Source of the DNA: Actinomyces timonensis DSM 23838
GTDB taxonomy: Bacteria > Actinomycetota > Actinomycetes > Actinomycetales > Actinomycetaceae
NCBI RefSeq assembly: GCF_000295095.1
Contig: NZ_JH806634.1
Span: 32,082-68,580, forward strand
DNA: 36,499 nt
Direction: 5' to 3'
Part shown: positions 15,738 to 25,200 of the stretch, in pieces
Position numbering within the stretch: position 1 is the stretch's first letter
Layout of the letters: the number at the start of each line of letters is the position of its first letter
Notes under the pieces: generated by a model
Told to the model about the DNA's origin: nothing
The model's input: the letters and a program-made list of their open reading frames with translations, nothing else
The model's database searches: none
Translations under genes and position numbers: made by a program

Positions 15738-17039
15738 TCAGACCACGTGCCTGCCCCGGTTCCCCGGGGACGCGGCGCTCAGGAGGGTGGTGAGGGCGCC
15801 GCTCGCCCAGCGTCCCGCCGCGCGGGAGCACCGGTGGCTCGGCCTCTCGACGAGCCGGTGGAACAACCAGGCCACGGGCAGGGCCGCCGCCGGTCCCGCC
15901 AGGAGCATCCACCACGGGGACATCGACGGCGCCAGCGTGCGCACGAGGAGGACCACCGGGGTGTGGACGAGGTAGAGGGAGAAGGACAGCTCGCCGCTCA
16001 GCTGCGCCGCCCTTGAGCGCAGCAGGGGACGCAGCGCGCCGGCCCGCACGATGAGCGCGATGGCGGCCGCGGCGCTGGCGACGGCGACTGCCGATCCCAC
16101 TCGGTGCCCCCAGGGCGAGGCGGGGGAGCCCAAGGAGGCCAGCGCCTCGGATGGCGCGCCCGAGAGCAGATGCGGCCAGGCCGTCGGCGCCGCCCACCAG
16201 GGGGCGGTCATGGCGATGAGGCAGGCCACTGCGGCCGGGCTGGCCCAGCGGGCCGGCATGGCCGGCAGGGGATCGTCCACGCGCCCCCAGCGCCAGCCGA
16301 GCACGGCCCCGATCGCGAAGACCGGTAGGAAGAGGCCGGACCCGGGGTCCCCGCTGACCAGGACCACCGCCAGCGCCGCCGCGCCCAGCGCCCCGCTCAG
16401 GCGCGCCCGGGACGCCAGCGCCACCGCGAGGATGACCAGCGGCAGGAGGATGGAGAAGGCCGCCTCGGCGTGCAGGGACCACAGCACGGAGTTGCGGTAG
16501 GCGTAGGTCGGCAGCAGGGCGAGCTCCCGCACCGTCTGCTTGATCGAGATATCCGACACGTAGTGGGCCCGCACCCATGCCCCCAGGGAGGCGTCGTTCG
16601 AGCGCGGCACGAGGAGGATGAGGGCGATCGCCATCAGCGTGGACGCGCCAGCGGGCACCCACAGGCGGATGAGGCGGCGGGGCGCGTAGTCCGCCCAGTC
16701 GAAGGAGCGGCCAGCGGCGCGCCGCCGGGCGATCGGGTAGCTGAGCGCCACCCCGGACAGGATGAAGAAGACGAGCACCGCCTCGTAGCCGCCCCACAGG
16801 AGGTGCGCCGGTGTGAGCGCGAGCAGGCGCTCCAGGGCGCCGCCGGGCACCGTTCCCGGTCGGGCGCCGACCTCGGCCAGCGCGGGGACGGTGAGGAGGC
16901 AGTGATGGATGAGGACGACGACGGCGGCCAGGCCGCGCAGCCCGTCCAGCTCCCGCAGGCGGCCCGCGCCCCGGGGAGCGGTGGACGCGGCGGGGGTGGC
17001 GGCGTCCTCGGACGAGGAGCGGCGGTGGATGGGGGTCAT
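15738..17039 (-). CDS. Acyltransferase 3 family membrane protein (glycan O-acyltransferase)
   Basis: 433 residues with about ten membrane helices. After a ~30-residue N-terminus comes the family signature LRELDGLRGLAAVVVLIHHC, with the catalytic His in the first helix, then VFFILSGVALSYPIARRR and APRRLIRLWVPAGASTLMAI, where the R-R-x-x-R-L-W-x-P pattern of acyltransferase-3 proteins is clear. LWSLHAEAAFSILLPLVILA matches the W-S-L-x-x-E motif, and SFSLYLVHTPVVLLVRTLA the S-x-Y-L-x-H-x-P motif near the C-terminus. These enzymes move acetyl or other acyl groups onto extracellular sugars. ATG 17039 has GGAAG five bases upstream. It is divergent from the tRNA and upstream of Wzz; target unknown. 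Confidence 0.93.
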   Translation of the reverse strand: MTPIHRRSSSEDAATPAASTAPRGAGRLRELDGLRGLAAVVVLIHHCLLTVPALAEVGARPGTVPGGALERLLALTPAHLLWGGYEAVLVFFILSGVALSYPIARRRAAGRSFDWADYAPRRLIRLWVPAGASTLMAIALILLVPRSNDASLGAWVRAHYVSDISIKQTVRELALLPTYAYRNSVLWSLHAEAAFSILLPLVILAVALASRARLSGALGAAALAVVLVSGDPGSGLFLPVFAIGAVLGWRWGRVDDPLPAMPARWASPAAVACLIAMTAPWWAAPTAWPHLLSGAPSEALASLGSPASPWGHRVGSAVAVASAAAAIALIVRAGALRPLLRSRAAQLSGELSFSLYLVHTPVVLLVRTLAPSMSPWWMLLAGPAAALPVAWLFHRLVERPSHRCSRAAGRWASGALTTLLSAASPGNRGRHVV

Positions 17040-17263
17040 GGGAGCTTCCAGGGACGGGATCGTGCCGCGCGGGGAGCGGCGGGGCGGGGACGGCGTTCCG
17101 GATCGGCCTGGACCGGTGCGCGCAGGGCACCATGATCCCCTGCTCGCCGGGTCCGGAAGGCCGATGATGCCACCTCTTGATCAAGTCGTGCCGAAAAGAT
17201 GAGAGACTGTGCCCCGCGCGGCACACTACCCGTTCCTCCTGGAATCGGGCGCGGCCTGCGCAT

Positions 17264-17335
17264 TCCGCCCTGGTGTAGTGGCAGCACGCAGGCCTTTGGA
17301 GCCTTGAGGCCCGGGTTCGAATCCTGGGGGCGGAA
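17264..17335 (+). tRNA. tRNA-Gln (anticodon TTG)
   Basis: 72 bases folding into a full cloverleaf: acceptor TCCGCCC/GGGCGGA with discriminator A, D-stem GTGT/GCAC, anticodon loop CTTTGGA with TTG at positions 34-36, and T-arm CCGGG-TTCGAAT-CCTGG. The outermost anticodon-stem pair (C27-T43) is mismatched; the other stems are good. CCA is not encoded. TTG reads CAA (glutamine). Confidence 0.92.
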
Positions 17336-17444
17336 CCGGTGCGCGGCGTCGTAGGATGTGCCCGTACCGACCCGCTCGGCCAGCACGGGGCGTCATCTCA
17401 CCGGCTGGCTCGCGGGACGCCGACCTTGAGCGAGAAGAGGACTC

Positions 17445-18464
17445 GTGGCTCCCACCACTCCCGCCGCCGTCATCGTCATGGCCGCTGGCAAGGGCACGCG
17501 CATGCGCTCCGCCACCCCCAAGGTCCTGCACCGCATCGGCGGGCGCAGCCTCCTCGACCACGCGGTCACAGCGGCCCGGGGCCTGGGCCCCGAGCGCCTC
17601 GTCGTCGTGGTCCGCCATGAGCGCGACGCCGTCGTCGCCCACCTGGCGCAGGTCGCCCCTGACGCGGTCCCCGCCGATCAGGACGAGATCCCTGGCACCG
17701 GCCGCGCTGTGGCCTGCGGCCTGGCCGCCCTGCCCACCGATGCCAGCGGCGCCGTCGTCGTCACCAGTGGGGACGTCCCCCTCCTCGACACCGCCACCCT
17801 GTCCGCCCTCGTGGCCCAGCACCACGAGCGCGGCGATGCCGTGACCCTGCTGACCGCCGTCGTCGACGACCCCCACGGCTACGGCCGCGTTGTCCGCGAG
17901 GCCGATGGGACAGTCTCGGCGATCGTCGAGCAGCGCGACGCCACCGAGGCCCAGCGAGCCATCACCGAGATCAACGCGGGCGTCTACGTCTTCGACCTGG
18001 CCCATCTGCGCGAGGCCCTGGCCACCCTGGGCACGGACAACGACCAGGGCGAGGTCTACCTCACCGACGTCGTCGCCCACGCGCGCGCCGCGGGCCGCCC
18101 CACCTCCGCGCTCGTCGTCACCGACCACTGGCTCGTCGAGGGCTGCAACGACCGCGCCCAGCTCGCCGCCCTGGGCGCCGAGCTCAACCTCCGCGTCCTC
18201 GCCCGCGCGATGGCCGAGGGCGTCGGCGTCGTCGACCCCTCCTCCACCTGGGTCGACGTCACTGTCGAACTCGGAGCGGATGCGTCCCTGGAGCCCGGCG
18301 TCCTCCTGAGGGGCGCCACCCGTATCGGCGCTGGCGCCCGTATCGGCGCCTACGCCATCCTCACCGACGTCGATATCCCGGCAGGGGCCGTCGTGGCGCC
18401 CTTCGCCCAGTACGACGCCGAGACGCCGGTTCCCGCCCAGGGCTCCGGCACCACAGGCGCGTGA
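17445..18464 (+). CDS. glmU: GlmU-like N-acetylglucosamine-1-phosphate uridylyltransferase lacking the acetyltransferase domain
   Basis: 339 residues from GTG 17445, with a GAGAAGAGG site four bases upstream. The N-terminal ~250 residues are a full GlmU pyrophosphorylase domain: VIVMAAGKGTRMRSATPKVL, IPGTGRAVACGLAAL, the GDVPLL substrate loop, DPHGYGRVVREADG, IVEQRDATEAQRAI and NDQGEVYLTDVV. GlmU proteins are normally ~455-495 residues, with a C-terminal left-handed beta-helix that acetylates glucosamine-1-phosphate. Here only two or three hexapeptide turns follow (LEPGVLLRGATRIGAGARIG) before the protein ends, so the acetyl-CoA site and catalytic His are absent. It should make UDP-GlcNAc from GlcNAc-1-P and UTP, leaving acetylation to another protein. 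prs follows 58 bases later, the usual glmU-prs order. Confidence 0.88.
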   Translation: MAPTTPAAVIVMAAGKGTRMRSATPKVLHRIGGRSLLDHAVTAARGLGPERLVVVVRHERDAVVAHLAQVAPDAVPADQDEIPGTGRAVACGLAALPTDASGAVVVTSGDVPLLDTATLSALVAQHHERGDAVTLLTAVVDDPHGYGRVVREADGTVSAIVEQRDATEAQRAITEINAGVYVFDLAHLREALATLGTDNDQGEVYLTDVVAHARAAGRPTSALVVTDHWLVEGCNDRAQLAALGAELNLRVLARAMAEGVGVVDPSSTWVDVTVELGADASLEPGVLLRGATRIGAGARIGAYAILTDVDIPAGAVVAPFAQYDAETPVPAQGSGTTGA

Positions 18465-18522
18465 CCGCCCCGGCCCCGCGCACCGACCGGGCCCGATGGG
18501 CCCGAACGAAGGGAAACACTCC

Positions 18523-19506
18523 ATGACGGGCATCATCACCAGCGGTGAGAAGCGACTGGTCGTCGTCTCCGGCCGTGCCCATCCGCAGCTGGCCTTGGAC
18601 GTGACGCGCGAGCTGGGCACCGAGGTGCTGTCCTCCTCCGCCTACGACTTCGCCAACGGGGAGACCTACGTCCGCTTCAACGAGTCGGTGCGCGGCTGCG
18701 ACGTCTTCGTCCTGCAGTCCCATGGGGACCGCGTCAACGACTGGCTCATGGAGCAGCTCATCATGGTGGACGCCCTCAAGCGCGCCTCGGCCAAGCGCAT
18801 CACCGTGGTCGCCCCCTTCTTCCCCTACGCGCGCCAGGACAAGAAGCACCTGGGCCGCGAGCCCATCAGCGCGCGCCTCGTGGCCGACCTCTACAAGACC
18901 GCGGGCGCGGACCGCCTCATGAGCGTCGACCTGCACACGTCCCAGGAACAGGGATTCTTCGACGGCCCCTGGGACCACCTGTGGGCCCAGCCCGTCCTCG
19001 TGGACTACATCAAGGGCCGTCTCGACGTGGCCAACGCCGCCGTCGTCTCCCCGGACGCCGGGCGCATCCGCGTCGCCGAGCGCTGGGCCAACGCCCTGGG
19101 CGGCTCCCCCCTCGCCTTCGTCCACAAGACCCGCGACATCACCCGCCCCAACGAAGCTGTCGCCAACCGCGTCGTCGGCGATGTCGAGGGCCGCTCCTGC
19201 GTGCTCGTCGATGACATGATCGACACCGGCGGCACGATCGCCAAGGCCGTCAAGGTCGTCCTCGACGCCGGTGCGAAGGACGTCATCGTCGCCGCCACCC
19301 ACGGGGTGCTCTCCGGCCCGGCCATCGAGCGCCTGGCCACGTGCGGGGCCCGCGAGGTCGTCATCACCGACACCCTCCCGATCCCCGCGGAGAAGCGCTT
19401 CGAGCAGCTCACCGTCCTGCCCATCGCCCCGCTCCTGGCGCGCGCCATCAAGGCGGTCTTCGATGACGGTTCGGTCACGAGTCTTTTCGAGTCGTGGGGG
19501 GCGTGA
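18523..19506 (+). CDS. prs: Ribose-phosphate pyrophosphokinase
   Basis: 327 residues, the normal PRPP synthetase length. Motifs: YDFANGETYVRFNESVRGCD near the N-terminus, VAPFFPYARQDKKHLGREPI (the ATP-site region), DLHTSQEQGFFDGPWDHLWA, PDAGRIRVAERWANALGG and the PRPP-binding loop SCVLVDDMIDTGGTIAKAVK. It makes PRPP from ribose-5-phosphate and ATP for nucleotide, His and Trp synthesis. ATG 18523 has GAAGGGAAA upstream. It follows the GlmU-like gene by 58 bases and is probably co-transcribed. Confidence 0.97.
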   Translation: MTGIITSGEKRLVVVSGRAHPQLALDVTRELGTEVLSSSAYDFANGETYVRFNESVRGCDVFVLQSHGDRVNDWLMEQLIMVDALKRASAKRITVVAPFFPYARQDKKHLGREPISARLVADLYKTAGADRLMSVDLHTSQEQGFFDGPWDHLWAQPVLVDYIKGRLDVANAAVVSPDAGRIRVAERWANALGGSPLAFVHKTRDITRPNEAVANRVVGDVEGRSCVLVDDMIDTGGTIAKAVKVVLDAGAKDVIVAATHGVLSGPAIERLATCGAREVVITDTLPIPAEKRFEQLTVLPIAPLLARAIKAVFDDGSVTSLFESWGA

Positions 19507-19557
19507 GGAATCTCCTTCCCTGCTATTTCGCGCAGGTGGGAGCCCTCATGTTGAGGC

Positions 19558-19593
19558 GTTATATAAACGTTATCGCAATTCTTTGTCTAGACT
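19558..19593 (+). promoter_or_regulatory. Direct-repeat activator-type promoter of the adhesin gene
   Basis: Two 11-base units, GTTATATAAAC (19558-19568) and GTTATCGCAAT (19569-19579), lie head to tail where a -35 element would be, eight bases before a good -10 box TAGACT (19588-19593). The bases at the expected -35 position are poor, the layout of promoters that need a PhoB/OmpR-type activator. It lies ~170 bases before the adhesin start. Compare the repeats at 8969. Confidence 0.45.
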
Positions 19594-19765
19594 CTGGTTA
19601 AGTCGTGCCGGCACTGCTATCCGCGGGCGTCGTTCATCGCGATCCCAAATGGTCACATATCGGTGACGGCTCACGAAGTCACTGACCTCGTGTCCTGACA
19701 ATCCCTAGCCGGGCAATGCGCCTTGTTCCCTGCGCGCGCTGCCCGGACCGTGACAAGGAGTAGCG

Positions 19766-21878
19766 ATGCACGCCGTCGTACCAATCGCAGGGCAGGCGCG
19801 GCCTGTCCCACTGCAGAGGAGGGTGGGCATCGCGCTCATCGCGCTCCTCGCCGTCCTGGGGGCTGGTGCTCCCGGGCCTGTCCACCACCGCTCACGCGGC
19901 TGACGACCCCAAGATCGTCGTCACCGCTGTTTCGCTCGTCAAAGTAAACCCTGCCAGCGCCGATGAGGAGCCGGGGCCGCTCCGCCAGTGGGATGTCGCC
20001 AAGCTCTCCGTGAAGTGGGACGCGAGCGCCCTCACCTCGATCACCGCTGGCACCTCCTTAAGCGTGGGCCTGCCTGAGCAGTTCCACGCCCGGGAGTTCC
20101 CGCTCCGGGAAACGATGACTGTGGTCGATGCCGGCGGCAAGTCCCACAACATCGGCGTCTGCGAAACCACTCAGTCGAAGATGACCTGCACCTTCGACAA
20201 GACCGCTGAAGAACTCTCCAAGACCTTCAAGGACTTCAAGGGCTCCCTCACCATGCGGCTCGCCGCTGAGCAGTCGACTGACAAGAAGACGCTGCCGTTC
20301 AACCTCAACGGCAATGTCATCGAGGTGCCCCTCCCCGGCGACAGTGGGATCGGAAAGATCGCCTACAACCCCTGGAAGTTCGGCAAGTGGGCCCTCAAGC
20401 TCAGCGCTGAGCAGACCACGAATATCTGGGTTCTCGCCTTCGGGACCGACTACGTTGCTGAGAGCGTCAAGCCGGAGGGCAGCGTCGTCGCCGACGGGAA
20501 GACGGAGTCCACGCTGAAGTTCACGGACCTGCTCGGCCCCGGTCAGGAGTTCGACTGGAGCCGGCCACAGGACGCCAGCATCGTTTTCGAGAAGTCTGCT
20601 GACGACCCCAAGCAGTACAAGACCCTGCGGACCCTGAACGGCGTGGTTGACCCTGCTGGGAATGACTGGAGTCTCGAGATCACGAAGAAGGCGAGCAACA
20701 ATGTTGACGCCACGGTGACGGGCGTCTTCCCCGCTCACACCAACATGAGCCTCCGCCTGCCGATCAAGTACACCGAGCCGGTCAAGCCAGGCGTGATCTA
20801 CACCAATCACGCTGAGATCGAGGGTCTGGACCTCAAGGCCGATGCCTCGGCCTACTACGTGAAGTCCGTCGAGATCGAGGTCGAGATGAAGCCGGGCTTC
20901 GGCACCTTCAAGGTGGAGAAGCTTGTCGGCGGTAGCGGCGCCTCGGAGATGGCAAACGACACGGCCTTCGATCTGAAGGTCGACTTCGAACTGCCGAAGT
21001 CCTATAACGAGTACAACCCCTCGTGGAAGGCCCCGGACGGCTTCGCCATCGATGCCGACGGGATCCATGGGCATGGGACGATCAAGATCTACCCTGGCCA
21101 GACGACCTACTTCGACCCGGTGGTCACCCTGCCGAAGGATACGAAGGTGACCCTCTCGGAGGACCCGAACACGGCGGCCCCCAAGGCGCGCGTGACCTGG
21201 CAGGCGCCGACGTTCGACCAGACGAGCTTCACGATCAAGGATCAGCAGGCGACTCCCGTCAAGCTCACCAACACTGCGGACAAACTGGCGGAGGTGTCTG
21301 TTGGTGATTATGTGTGGGAGGACGTCAACAAGGACGGCCTGCAGGATGAGACCGACAAGCCGATCAAGGGTGTTGAGCTGACGATCTCGCGGTCGGACGG
21401 TCAGCCGGTGAACAAGGCTGATGGTTCGGTGCTGGATGCGACGACGACCACGGATGACAAGGGGGCGTACTCGTTCTCGGGTCTGCAGGTGCTGCCGGCT
21501 GGCACGCACTACGTGGTGTCGGTCAAGGCCCCTGAGGGGTTCGTGGCGACGAAGGACGGCGCTGGCGATGCTGGCAAGGACTCCTCGGCCCAGGCGGGCA
21601 AGGCGGAGTCTGGTGATCTGGTCAACGATGGTGACTCGGATCTGACGCTGGACTTCGGCTACATCCGCCCGGAGGAGCCGACTACGCCGGCCCCGTCGGC
21701 CCCGGCCCCGTCGGCCTCGGCCCCCTCGACGCCGGCCACCCCGGCCCCGTCGGCCCCGGCCACCCCGGCCCCCAAGAGCAACCTCGCCCGCACCGGTGCT
21801 GAGATCCTGCTGCCCCTGGTGCTCGCCGGTGGCACGCTGATCGGAGGCGTCGTCGTGCTGCGCCGCCGCAAGGCCTGA
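19766..21878 (+). CDS. Sortase-anchored MSCRAMM-like adhesin with a one-base frameshift in the signal peptide
   Basis: ATG 19766 has a strong AAGGAG site six bases upstream and opens a classic signal peptide: basic LQRRVG, then hydrophobic IALIALLAVLG. That frame stops soon after. The rest of the protein, from TTAHA-ADDPK on, is in the +1 frame. Dropping one G from the five-G run at 19858-19862 joins the two into a 703-residue protein with an AHA cleavage site. The large frame has no start codon with a ribosome site; GTG 19866 would give no export signal. Domains after repair: Ig-like adhesin region (~40-350), a DUF5979-like repeat (~385-505), an SdrB-like domain starting VSVGDYVWEDVNKDGLQDET (~509-630), a Pro/Ala/Ser stalk, and a C-terminal LARTG motif (near 672), membrane helix and RRRKA, as for sortase anchoring. 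Either a disrupted gene, a switchable one or a sequencing error. Confidence 0.85.
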
Positions 21879-21914
21879 TCAAGGCCTGACCGGCAGCGGA
21901 CGCTGCTCGCTCAC

Positions 21915-21953
21915 CCGGTCCCCGGGCTCGAGGATCTCGAGCTCGGGGACCGG
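21915..21953 (+). terminator. Strong hairpin terminator after the adhesin gene
   Basis: An 18-base stem with a single G-U pair, 21915-21932 against 21936-21953 (arms start CCGGTCCCCG and end CGGGGACCGG), closed by a three-base loop, 37 bases after the adhesin stop. Confidence 0.85.
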
Positions 21954-22245
21954 TGCGTCCAACGGGCGCGGAGCGGAACCGGCGCTCTGTCCCTCCTGGT
22001 CGATCGTGGCGCGCGGATCAGCGCGGTCGGAGCGCGGTAGGAGCGCGGGCGGATCGCTGTGAGTGTGCTGAGGATCGCTGGCTGAGGGGGACGCGCGCGC
22101 TCGCCAGGGAGGCTGCGATTCCGCGAGATAGTGCCCTACACTCGCCTTGTGCGCTAGCGGTTCCCCGATCGCCAGCGCTCGCCCCTGATCAACGGCGAAC
22201 CGCTGTGTTCCCTTGGTTTCCCCACCAAAGTCCCGGAGTATCACT
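21954..22245 (+). promoter_or_regulatory. Promoter region of the second beta-propeller gene
   Basis: Intergenic. It holds an 11-base near-repeat (GTCGGAGCGCG, GTAGGAGCGCG, ~22027-22048), a perfect direct repeat GGATCGCTG at 22051-22059 and 22072-22080 (21 bases apart, two helical turns), and a -10 candidate TACACT at 22137-22142, ~100 bases before the start codon. No gene is seen. Confidence 0.4.
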
Positions 22246-25200
22246 GTGAGCGCTCACCGTTCTTTGCGCGTCCTGGCCACCTTGGCCGCCTGCGTCCCCC
22301 TTACCCTGGCATTCCTCCCCGCCGCCGCTGCTCCCGCTGCCGCTGCTGAGGCGGATGCCTCGGGCCGTCCCCAGGCCAACTACACGGCCGATCCGCTGCC
22401 GACGGTCCAGATCAACGGCGTCGTGTGGGACCAGCTCATCGTCGGCGACGTCGTGTACGTCGTCGGCTCGTTCTCCCAGGCCCGCCCCTATGGCGCCCCA
22501 GCCGGGTCCCAGGAGACGCCCCGCGCCAACATGCTTGCCTACCGGCTGAGCACTGGTGAGCTCATCGATGGCTTCGCCCCGGAGCTCAACAACGCCGGCC
22601 GCACGCTCGCCCTGTCCGAGGACGGGCGCACCCTCTACGTCGGTGGTGACTTCAACAAGGTCAATGGCGAGTGGCACAGCGGCATGGCCGCCTTCGACAT
22701 CTCCGCCTCGACTGGCACCCTCATCTCCTCCTTCCACCCCCAGTTCCAGACCACCGTGCGGGCCATCGGCGTGCGCGGGAACACGGTCTACGCCGGAGGC
22801 GCCTTCAAGCACGTCAACGGCGTCAAGCGCCTCAAGGCCGCCGCGGTGAGCGCCTCGACCGGCGAGACCCTCTCCTGGGACCCGCAGGCCGACGGCCCCA
22901 ACTCCCAGGTCTGGTCCCTGCAGGTCTCGCCCGACGGATCCAAGGTGGCTCTCGGCGGCTCCTTCACCACGCTGGGCGGATCGAGCAACCCTGGCTACGG
23001 CCTGGCCCTCGTCTCCGCCTCCGACGGCACCGTGCTCTCCACCCCCGTCAACTCCGAGGTCCGCAACGGCGGTGTCTACGGCGCCATCACCGACCTCAAG
23101 ACCGACGGCACCAGCCTCTACGGCACGGGCTACTCCTACTCCGTGCGCAACGCCAACCTGGAGGGCTCCTTCAAGGCGGACTGGGACGGCAACATGACCT
23201 GGGTGGAGCCCTGCCACGGCGACTCCTACGCCATCTACCCCACGTCCGACCAGGTCTACATCGCCAGCCACACGCACTCGTGCGAGACCATCGGAGGCTT
23301 CGCCGACACCAGGTACAAGGACGACAATGGCGCCACGCAGCTGCGCCAGTACCGCCTCACCTCCTTCACCAACTCCGGCGACGTGACAGTGTCCAAGAAG
23401 GGCACCAACGGCTACAAGGACTGGTCCGGCTTCACCTCCCCCGCCATCGTCGACTGGTTCCCGGACCTGTCCGCGGGCACCTACACCGGCATGGGCCAGG
23501 GCGCCTGGGACGTGACCGGCAACGACCAGTACATCGTCGCCGGGGGCGAGTTCATCTTCGTCGATGGCAAGCCCCAGCAGGGCCTCACCCGCTTCCCCAA
23601 GCGCGGCGCCACCAAGAGCCACGCGCCCGAGGGCAAGGCGGCCGACCTCGCCGCGAGCATCAGCACTCCCGCCGACGGCGCCGTCGACGTCGCCTTCGCC
23701 CCCACCTGGGACCGCGACGACTCCGCCCTGACCTACTCCCTCTACCGCGACGGCGCTGCGACGCCCACGAGCACGCTCACGGCCTCGGACCGCTTCTGGA
23801 GCCGCGAGTCCCGCAAGACACTGCGCGACAACCGCGCCCCCGCGGGTGAGCACACCTACACACTCGTCGTCTCCGACGCCGGCGGCAACACCCTGGCCAG
23901 CGACCCGATGAGCATCACCGTGGCCAAGGGCCCCGACCTCGACGACCTCGACGCCGGCGCCGCCGACCTGGGCGCCAAGCACCTGTGGACCTTCAACGAG
24001 CCGACCGGCACCACCTTCAAGGATGTCCTCGGTGGCGGCGACATGACCGGAACCTCCGGTGTGACGCCCGGTCAGGACGGCTCCCGCGCCGGGTCCAAGG
24101 CCGTGGGGATCGGGGGCAGCGCCACCGCCGTCTCCTCGGCCTCCGACGGCCCCGTCCAGACCTTCAGCATGGAGACCTGGTTCCGCACCACCTCCACCAA
24201 GGGTGGAGCCATCCTCGGCTACGAGGACAGCAACGCCAACCGCGACCGCATGATCTACATGGACTCTGACGGCGTCCTCCGCTTCGGCGTCTACCCCCGC
24301 CCCACGAAGGTCGTCGAATCCCAGCCCGGGCTCAACGACGGGCAGTGGCACCACGTCGTCGCCACGCTCGGCCCCGCCGGCCAGGTGCTGTACATCGATG
24401 GCAAGGCCGTGGCCACCGACCCCTCGGTCACCTCCGCCCAGTCCTTCTCAGGGACCTGGCGTCTGGGCGTGAGCCGCCTGAACGGCTGGCCGGGCGCGAC
24501 CGGGGACACGCCCGGCGTGCTCGACGCCACCGTCGACTCCACCGCGATCTACCACACCCAGCTCTCCGCCGATCAGGTGCGCCAGCGCCTGGGCCAGGCC
24601 GCCAACGTGGCGCCCCAGCCCGTCCTGCGCCAGCAGGTCGCCGGCATGACCGTGAGTGTCGACGCCACCGGCTCGGTGGACCCCGACGGCACGATCGAGT
24701 CCTACGAGTGGGACTTCGGTGACGGCGCGACCGGCACCGGCGCCACCACCACCCACACCTACGCCGAGGCCCGCGACTACACGCTGACCCTCACGGTCAC
24801 CGACAACGCCGGCGCCCGCAAGTCCGTCAGCCAGCCGATCACCGTCTCCGACGTCCCGCAGGGCGAGGGCATCATCGCCCAGGCCTCCTTCAAGAAGTCC
24901 CAGGAGAAGGGCTGGCCCGACGCGAGCGTCGGCGGCGCCTGGAAGCTCTCCTCGCCCTCGCGCTTCTCCGCGGCCGACGGCGTCGGCGCCATCGCGCTGA
25001 ACAAGGCGGCCTGGACCTCCACGGCCATGCTGCCCAAGGTCTCCTCCGAGTCCACCAGGGTGTCCTCCAGCTTCACCCTCACCGAGGCCCCCACCGGCGG
25101 CGGCGTCTACGCCTCCTTCTTCCCCCGGTCCACCGCCTCGGGCTCCTACGGAGCGAAGATCCAGGTCAAGTCGACCGGTGAGGTGTTCGTGTTCCTCACC

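Noticed and set aside
15652-17226. Minus-strand frame overlapping the acyltransferase
   Set aside because: Out of frame with the acyltransferase motifs and Arg/Pro-rich; a shadow.
17264-17335. tRNA as an integration site for a mobile element
   Set aside because: No duplicated tRNA 3' end, integrase or transposase gene is seen anywhere in the window.
22189-24354. A 721-residue open frame on the minus strand opposite propeller 2
   Set aside because: Gly/Val/Glu-rich, no domain or ribosome site; the plus strand carries a signal peptide and recognisable domains.
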